A stretch of DNA of 64,000 nt from Kribbella amoyensis (lineage in GTDB: Bacteria > Actinomycetota > Actinomycetes > Propionibacteriales > Kribbellaceae), in NCBI RefSeq assembly GCF_007828865.1, contig NZ_VIVK01000001.1:3038001-3102000 (forward strand), read 5' to 3'. A model generated the notes under the pieces. The model did not search any database and was not told the origin of the DNA. It worked only from the letters and a program-made list of their open reading frames with translations. This document shows, one piece after another, positions 59,421 through 64,000 of this stretch; position 1 is the first letter of the stretch, and the number at the start of each line of letters is the position of its first letter. The position numbers and the translations under genes were made by a program.

Positions 59421-61586
59421 TCAGACCTCGACGAGATCCTTGCGATCCTCGCCGGACTCGCGGACGCGCAGCGACTCGCCCTCGATGTCGACGTTCGGCG
59501 TGATCCGGTCCAGCCACTTCGGGAACCACCAGGCCCGGTCGCCGAGCAGGCTGAGCACGGCCGGTACCAGCGTCATCCGGACCACGAACGCGTCGATCAG
59601 GACGCCGATGGTCAGGCCGAAGCCGATCGTCTTGATGATCGGGTCGTGCACCAGGATGAAGCCGCCGAACACCGACGCCATGATCAGCGCGGCGGCCGTC
59701 ACCACCCGGGCCCCGTGACCGACGCCCTGGACGGTCGCGTCGTTCGCGTGGAGCCCGTGCACGAACTCCTCCCGGACCCGGGACACGATGAACACCTCGT
59801 AGTCCATCGCCAGCCCGAACAGCACGCCCAGCATGATGATCGGCAGGAAGCTCACCAGCGGACCGGGGGAGTCCACGCCGAGCGGCTCGGCACCCCAGCC
59901 CTTCTGGAACACCGCGACCGTGATCCCGAACGTCGCCCCGACGGTCAGCAGGAAGCCGAGCGTCGCCTTCAACGGCACCAGGATCGACCGGAACGCCAGC
60001 AGCAACAGCAGGAACGACAACCCGATCACGACGATCAGGTACGTCGGCAGCGCGTCGCTGAGCTTGTTCGACACGTCCACGCCGACGGCCGTGTTCCCGG
60101 TGACGGAGATGGTCGCGCCGTTCTGCTCCATCGGGCGGACCGCGTCCCGCAGGTTCTTCACCAGGTCGGAGGTCTCCTCGCTCGCGGGACCGCCGGCCGG
60201 GATCACGCTCACCAACCGGGTCGAGCCGTCCTCGCTCCCGGGGCCGGGCTGGACCGCGACGACATCCTTGAGGCCCTTCGCCGTCCCGAGCACCTGCTCG
60301 GTCAGGGCGTTGGACTGTTGCGCGTTCGGGGTCTTCACCACGACCACGAGCGGACCGTTCGACCCCGGGCCGAACGCGGCCGAGGCGAGGTCGTACGCGA
60401 CCCGCTGGTTCGTCCCGGCAGCGGCCGAGGCGCCGTCGGGAAGGGCCAGCCGCAGGTCCTGCGTCGGGATCGCCAGCACCCCGAGCCCGATGATGCCCAG
60501 GGCAACGACCGGGACGCGGAACCGGGTCACCAGCCGCGCCCAGCGGAAGCCGAAGCCTTCGCCGGAGGGAGCCGCCTTGCGGGCACGCCGTGGCAGCACC
60601 CGCTTGCCGACGAAGCCGAGCATGGCCGGCAGCAGCGTGAGGGCGACCAGGACCGCGGTGAGTACGGTCGCCGCGGCCGCGAAGCCCATCGCGGTGAGGA
60701 ACGGGACACCGACCAGGCTCAATCCGGCCAGCGCGATCACCACGGTCGCCCCGGCGAACGTCACCGCGGAACCAGCGGTCGCGGTGGCCCGGGCGACCGA
60801 CTCCTCCGGGTCCATCCCCTCGGCCAGCTGGGATCGGTGCCGCGAACTGATGAACAGCGCGTAGTCGATCCCGACCGCGAGACCGAGCATCAGCGCCAGG
60901 ATCGGCGCGGTCGACGACACCTCGACCACGGACGTGACCAGGAACAGCCCGGCCATCCCGGCGGCGACCCCGATCAACGCGGTGAACAAGGTCATCCCGG
61001 CCGCGACCAGCGAGCCGAACGTGACGATCAGGACGACGGCCGCGATCGCGACACCGATGATCTCGGTACTACCGATCTCCGGCGGAGCTCCGACCACACC
61101 GCCGCCGGGAACCACGCGCAGGTCGCCGGTACTCAGCGCGTCCAGCTCGTCGTACGCGTCGGTGGTCGCCTTCGGCAGCTCGTCGGCCGACTTGGTGAAC
61201 TGGACGCTGATCAGGCCGGTCCGCCCGTCCGGGCTGATCGCCTTGCTGGTGAAGGGATCCACCGCCGCGACGACGTCCGGTACCTGGCCGACCTTGGCAA
61301 CCGCGGTCCCGACGGCCGCCTTCACGGCCGGGTCCATCAGCGTCTTGCCCTCCGGCGCCTGGACGACGACACTCGCCGACGCCCCGCTCGCGGCCGGCAG
61401 GTCCTTGGCCAGCGCGTCGAGCGCGCGCTGCGACTCGGTGCCGGGGATGGAGAACGTGTTCGCCGTCTGGCCGCCGAGCGTCAGCGCGCCGACGCCGAGC
61501 AGGACGAGCAGGAAGGTCCAGACCGCGGCCACGAGCCGCCGCCGCTGGTACGAGAACCGGCCGAGCCGGTACAGGAGATTGGCCAT
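59421..61586 (-). CDS. MMPL/RND family transporter
   Basis: This 721-aa RND-type membrane protein of the actinobacterial MMPL kind has about 12 helices in two halves and two outer porter domains (about 40-170 and 380-500). Characteristic stretches are GLAVGIDYALFISSRHR (proton-relay Asp-Tyr) and the matching GLAMDYEVFIVSRVREEF in the second half. Such proteins export lipids, siderophores or drugs. The TetR gene 69 nt upstream on the same strand almost certainly controls it. Start ATG 61586 (MANLLYRLGRF). Confidence 0.93.
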   Translation of the reverse strand: MANLLYRLGRFSYQRRRLVAAVWTFLLVLLGVGALTLGGQTANTFSIPGTESQRALDALAKDLPAASGASASVVVQAPEGKTLMDPAVKAAVGTAVAKVGQVPDVVAAVDPFTSKAISPDGRTGLISVQFTKSADELPKATTDAYDELDALSTGDLRVVPGGGVVGAPPEIGSTEIIGVAIAAVVLIVTFGSLVAAGMTLFTALIGVAAGMAGLFLVTSVVEVSSTAPILALMLGLAVGIDYALFISSRHRSQLAEGMDPEESVARATATAGSAVTFAGATVVIALAGLSLVGVPFLTAMGFAAAATVLTAVLVALTLLPAMLGFVGKRVLPRRARKAAPSGEGFGFRWARLVTRFRVPVVALGIIGLGVLAIPTQDLRLALPDGASAAAGTNQRVAYDLASAAFGPGSNGPLVVVVKTPNAQQSNALTEQVLGTAKGLKDVVAVQPGPGSEDGSTRLVSVIPAGGPASEETSDLVKNLRDAVRPMEQNGATISVTGNTAVGVDVSNKLSDALPTYLIVVIGLSFLLLLLAFRSILVPLKATLGFLLTVGATFGITVAVFQKGWGAEPLGVDSPGPLVSFLPIIMLGVLFGLAMDYEVFIVSRVREEFVHGLHANDATVQGVGHGARVVTAAALIMASVFGGFILVHDPIIKTIGFGLTIGVLIDAFVVRMTLVPAVLSLLGDRAWWFPKWLDRITPNVDIEGESLRVRESGEDRKDLVEV

Positions 61587-61655
61587 CAGGATGCGTCCGT
61601 TCGAGTGGTTCGGGCGGTCGAGCCGTCGGTACCGCGGGGTCGCGGGCGGGCGTGG

Positions 61656-62210
61656 CTAGTGCCGGGTCGGTGGCCGGAGCAGCCGGCGCAGGGCGGTGTC
61701 GCAGAGCTCGCGGAGCTCGGCGTCGGTCCGCTCGCCGGGATGCCGGCACTCGCCGAGCAACCCGTTGATGGCGAACTTCGCGACGTCCTGCTCCAGCTGG
61801 TCGTTGCTGCCGGCCAGGAACTCGGTGAGCCGGAGGCCGTCCGCGATCAGCTCGGCGAACTCCGGCATCTCCTCGATCGTCGGCAGCACGTCCTGCAGCA
61901 CGTTGATCAGGCCGCGGTACTCGACGGCGAGGTCGACGAACCGGCTGATCGCCTGCTCCTGCCGGTCGGCCACCGAGAGCGGTTCGACCTCGGCGACCAG
62001 CTGCCGCAGCGCGAGGTGGGACGGCTCCAGCACGGCCGCGAGGACGGCCGGCTTGCCGTTGAAGTGGTACAGCACCGTGGCCTTCGAGCAGCCGGCGGCC
62101 GAGGCGATGTCCTGCAGCGAGGTCGCGCTGTAGCCGCGGCTGACGAACAACCGCATCGCCTGCTGCTCGATCTCCCGCCGGGTCCGCGCCCGGGCCGGTG
62201 TCGTCACCAT
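61656..62210 (-). CDS. TetR-family transcriptional regulator
   Basis: This 184-aa repressor has the N-terminal helix-turn-helix [20 protein letters not shown] at about residues 30-49 and a helical ligand domain behind it. It is the first gene of an operon with the MMPL exporter. Two palindromes with the core ACCGATCGG lie just upstream, overlapping a plausible promoter (TTGAAG and GATGAT on the minus strand). Autoregulation with release by an exported compound is likely. ATG 62210 fits a leaderless start; ATG 62219 is in frame. Confidence 0.92.
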   Translation of the reverse strand: MVTTPARARTRREIEQQAMRLFVSRGYSATSLQDIASAAGCSKATVLYHFNGKPAVLAAVLEPSHLALRQLVAEVEPLSVADRQEQAISRFVDLAVEYRGLINVLQDVLPTIEEMPEFAELIADGLRLTEFLAGSNDQLEQDVAKFAINGLLGECRHPGERTDAELRELCDTALRRLLRPPTRH

Positions 62211-62223
62211 GGGTTCCATCATC

Positions 62224-62258
62224 CTGACCGATCGGCCAGTCTTCAACCGATCGGTCAG
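62224..62258. promoter_or_regulatory. Double TetR operator
   Basis: CTGACCGATCGGCCAG (62224-62239) and TCAACCGATCGGTCAG (62243-62258) are two copies of a near-palindromic 16-mer, 19 bp apart centre to centre. They lie between tetR and the divergent folD and overlap the tetR -35. Confidence 0.75.
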
Positions 62259-62322
62259 TTCTGTGGCCCAGTTCACCACCGCCGCACCAGCTCCGGGGAC
62301 CCGCGTGGCAGACTCGTGCCTC

Positions 62323-63195
62323 GTGACGGCGGAGATTCTGGACGGCAAGGCGACCGCGGCGGCGATCAAGGACGAGCTGAAGGGCCGGGTGGCCACGCTC
62401 GCGGAGCAGGGCATCGTGCCGGGGCTCGGCACCATCCTGGTCGGCGACGACCCGGGCAGCCGGGCGTACGTGGCGGGCAAGCACCGGGACTGCGCGGCGG
62501 TGGGCATCGCCTCGATCGAGGTCGTGCTGCCGGCCGAGGCGACCCAGGACGACATCGCGGCCAAGGTCCGCGAGCTGAACGAGAACCCGGCCTGCACCGG
62601 CTTCATCGTCCAGCTGCCGCTGCCCAAGCACGTCGACACCAACGAGATCCTCGGCCTGATCGACCCGGCCAAGGACGCCGACGGCCTGCACCCGGTCAGC
62701 CTCGGCAAGCTGGTGCTCGGCCAGGACGGACCGTTGCCCTGCACCCCGAAGGGCTGCGTCGAGATCCTCCGCCGCTACGACGTACCGATCGCCGGCGCGC
62801 ACGTGGTCGTGGTCGGGCGCGGGGTCACCGCGGGCCGGCCGATGGGGCTGCTGTTCACCCGCAAGAGCGAGAACGCGACCGTGACCCAGTGCCACACCGG
62901 GACGAAGGATCTGGCCGGAGTAGTGCGGACCGGTGACATCGTGATCGCCGCGGCCGGTTCGGCGGGGCTGATCACCGCCGACATGGTCAAGCCCGGCGCC
63001 GTCGTCCTGGACGTCGGCACCAGCCGCAGCCCCGAGGGCAAGATCGTCGGCGACGTGGACCCGGCCGCCCGCGAGGTGGCCGGCTGGATCGCGCCGATGC
63101 CGGGCGGGATCGGCCCGATGACCCGGGCGATGCTGCTCACCAACGTCGTCGAGGCCGCCGAGGCGGCCGCCGCCGGTACCGGCTCGGCCGGGTGA
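62323..63195 (+). CDS. folD: Bifunctional methylenetetrahydrofolate dehydrogenase/cyclohydrolase
   Basis: This 290-aa enzyme converts 5,10-methylene-THF to 10-formyl-THF with NADP+. The catalytic lysine region is [18 protein letters not shown], the FolD signature is [15 protein letters not shown] (usually GRSxxVGxP), and the C-terminal [15 protein letters not shown]. Its product feeds PurN and PurH, encoded 8 kb upstream. GTG 62323 gives [15 protein letters not shown]. Its TGA overlaps the ATG of the DUF3017 gene. Confidence 0.95.
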   Translation: MTAEILDGKATAAAIKDELKGRVATLAEQGIVPGLGTILVGDDPGSRAYVAGKHRDCAAVGIASIEVVLPAEATQDDIAAKVRELNENPACTGFIVQLPLPKHVDTNEILGLIDPAKDADGLHPVSLGKLVLGQDGPLPCTPKGCVEILRRYDVPIAGAHVVVVGRGVTAGRPMGLLFTRKSENATVTQCHTGTKDLAGVVRTGDIVIAAAGSAGLITADMVKPGAVVLDVGTSRSPEGKIVGDVDPAAREVAGWIAPMPGGIGPMTRAMLLTNVVEAAEAAAAGTGSAG

Positions 63196-63467
63196 TGGCG
63201 ACCGTGGCTGAGCGGCGGCGCAGCGAGTGGCCGCTCGCACTGTCCGGCGCGGTCGCCGTGGTCGGCCTGGTCGTGCTCTGGTTCTCCGACTGGCGCAACG
63301 GCGTCCTGATCTTCGCCGGCGGCGTCCTCCTCGCCGCCCTGCTCCGCGCCGTCCTCAAGGACGACGCGGCCGGCCTCCTCCGCGTCCGCGGCCGCACCTT
63401 CGACACCGTCCTGCTGGTCAGCGTCGGCGCCGCCATCGTCCTGCTCGGCCTCATCGTCCCGAACTGA
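63195..63467 (+). CDS. DUF3017 family membrane protein
   Basis: This 90-aa protein has three hydrophobic helices: residues about 12-30, 36-55 and 68-88. Actinobacteria carry this family between folD and mdh, exactly as here. Function unknown. ATG 63195 overlaps the folD stop by one base (TGATG); a GTG three bases earlier is possible. Confidence 0.85.
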   Translation: MATVAERRRSEWPLALSGAVAVVGLVVLWFSDWRNGVLIFAGGVLLAALLRAVLKDDAAGLLRVRGRTFDTVLLVSVGAAIVLLGLIVPN

Positions 63468-63525
63468 CCGCCGGCCGACCGCTGGTAGTTGCTGCGGGCA
63501 ACATACGGCTGAGCCCGGAAACGAC

Positions 63526-63557
63526 AAGGACCCCCGGGGTGCTCCCCAGGGGTCCTT
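63526..63557. terminator. Bidirectional terminator between DUF3017 and mdh
   Basis: AAGGACCCC pairs with GGGGTCCTT, and after one mismatch GGGG pairs with CCCC around the loop TGCT. It separates convergent stops. Confidence 0.88.
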
Positions 63558-63573
63558 GGTGGTTCGGGGTGGG

Positions 63574-64000
63574 TCAGCCGATCAGGCCGAGGGCCTTGAC
63601 CGCGTCGCGCTCCTCGCCGAGCTCCTTGGTGCTGGCGTCGATGCGGGCGCGGGAGAAGTCGTTGACCTCCAGGCCCTGGACGATCTCCCAGTTGCCGTCC
63701 TTCGTCGTCACCGGGAACGACGAGATCAATCCGGCCGGCACGTCGTACGAGCCGTCGGAGACGACCGCCATCGACAGCCAGTCGCCGTCGGCCGAGCCGC
63801 GCAGCCAGTCCCGGGTGTGGTCGATCGTGGCGGCCGCGGCGGACGCGGCCGAGGAGGCGCCGCGGGCCTCGATGATCGCCGCGCCGCGCTTCTGCACGGT
63901 CGGGATGAAGTCGTTCTCCAGCCAGGCCTGGTCGTTCACGATCTCGGCGGCGTTCTTGCCGGCCACCTCGGCGTGGAAGATGTCCGGGTACTGGGTGGCC
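63574..64000 (-). CDS. mdh: Malate dehydrogenase (C-terminal part; start outside window)
   Basis: About 142 C-terminal residues are visible. They read [20 protein letters not shown], then [20 protein letters not shown] and [20 protein letters not shown], matching actinobacterial NAD-dependent malate dehydrogenase of the MDH type 2 form. The rest of the gene, including the NAD-binding domain and active-site His/Arg, lies beyond the window. The order folD, DUF3017, mdh is conserved in actinomycetes. Confidence 0.93.
   Translation of the reverse strand, partial: ATQYPDIFHAEVAGKNAAEIVNDQAWLENDFIPTVQKRGAAIIEARGASSAASAAAATIDHTRDWLRGSADGDWLSMAVVSDGSYDVPAGLISSFPVTTKDGNWEIVQGLEVNDFSRARIDASTKELGEERDAVKALGLIG

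Noticed and set aside
59646..62936. A 1096-aa plus-strand frame opposite the MMPL gene
   Set aside because: Low-complexity Arg/His/Glu composition, antisense to MMPL and TetR, and overlapping folD in another frame.
1..64000. tRNA, rRNA, integrase or transposase genes
   Set aside because: None could be recognised by eye. The island at 24-28 kb has no visible mobile-element machinery at its edges.

Overview
The window is about 70% GC with strong G/C at third codon positions and a full set of actinobacterial marker families: DUF3263, LytR C-terminal, DUF3017, DUF6350, CGNR, GlxA-type AraC and paired ClpP proteins. GTG starts are common and several genes look leaderless (a -10 element about 6 nt before the start codon). 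It is a soil actinomycete, most likely Kribbella or a relative; the genus is a guess.

Layout. 1-5.8 kb: trehalose synthesis (otsA cut by the window edge, otsB) with an oxidoreductase, an amidase and small envelope genes. 5.8-9.3 kb: DNA glycosylase, CPA1 antiporter, GlxA-type regulator. 9.4-11.1 kb: SAM-I riboswitch, threonine-synthase-like enzyme and ThiS-like sulfur carrier. 11.5-18.2 kb: alcohol dehydrogenase, EgtD-like methyltransferase, cold-shock protein and two MFS exporters, one behind a 9-codon leader peptide. 18.2-22.1 kb: PspC/LiaF membrane proteins with a PspC-fused histidine kinase and response regulator. 22.1-23.9 kb: aminopeptidase C. 24.1-28.2 kb: a lower-GC cluster of small immunity-like genes, at least three of them broken. 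28-32 kb: hydrolase, PIG-L deacetylase and a clpP pair in which one subunit lacks the catalytic serine. 32-41.4 kb: sulfatase, pcrA, LanC-like protein, M23 peptidase, lipase and an IcmB-like cobalamin protein. 41.7-46.9 kb: alpha-glucoside-type ABC importer with a charged mini-protein, facing a GH13 glucosidase. 47-54 kb: sucC, sucD, DUF6350, purN and purH. 54.2-62.2 kb: accessory block (APH-like kinase, AraC, cupin, pirin, MMPL/TetR). 62.3-64 kb: folD, DUF3017 and the end of mdh.

The genes fall into three groups. The first is conserved actinobacterial core loci for the TCA cycle, purine and folate pathways and helicase. The second is carbohydrate functions: trehalose synthesis, oligosaccharide import and its hydrolysis. 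The third is accessory stress and conflict genes. The strongest leads are the SAM-controlled ThrC-like/sulfur-carrier pair, the leader peptide upstream of the Cmx-type exporter, the decaying immunity island and the Arg-Asp repeat mini-protein. I saw no rRNA, tRNA, insertion sequence or CRISPR array.
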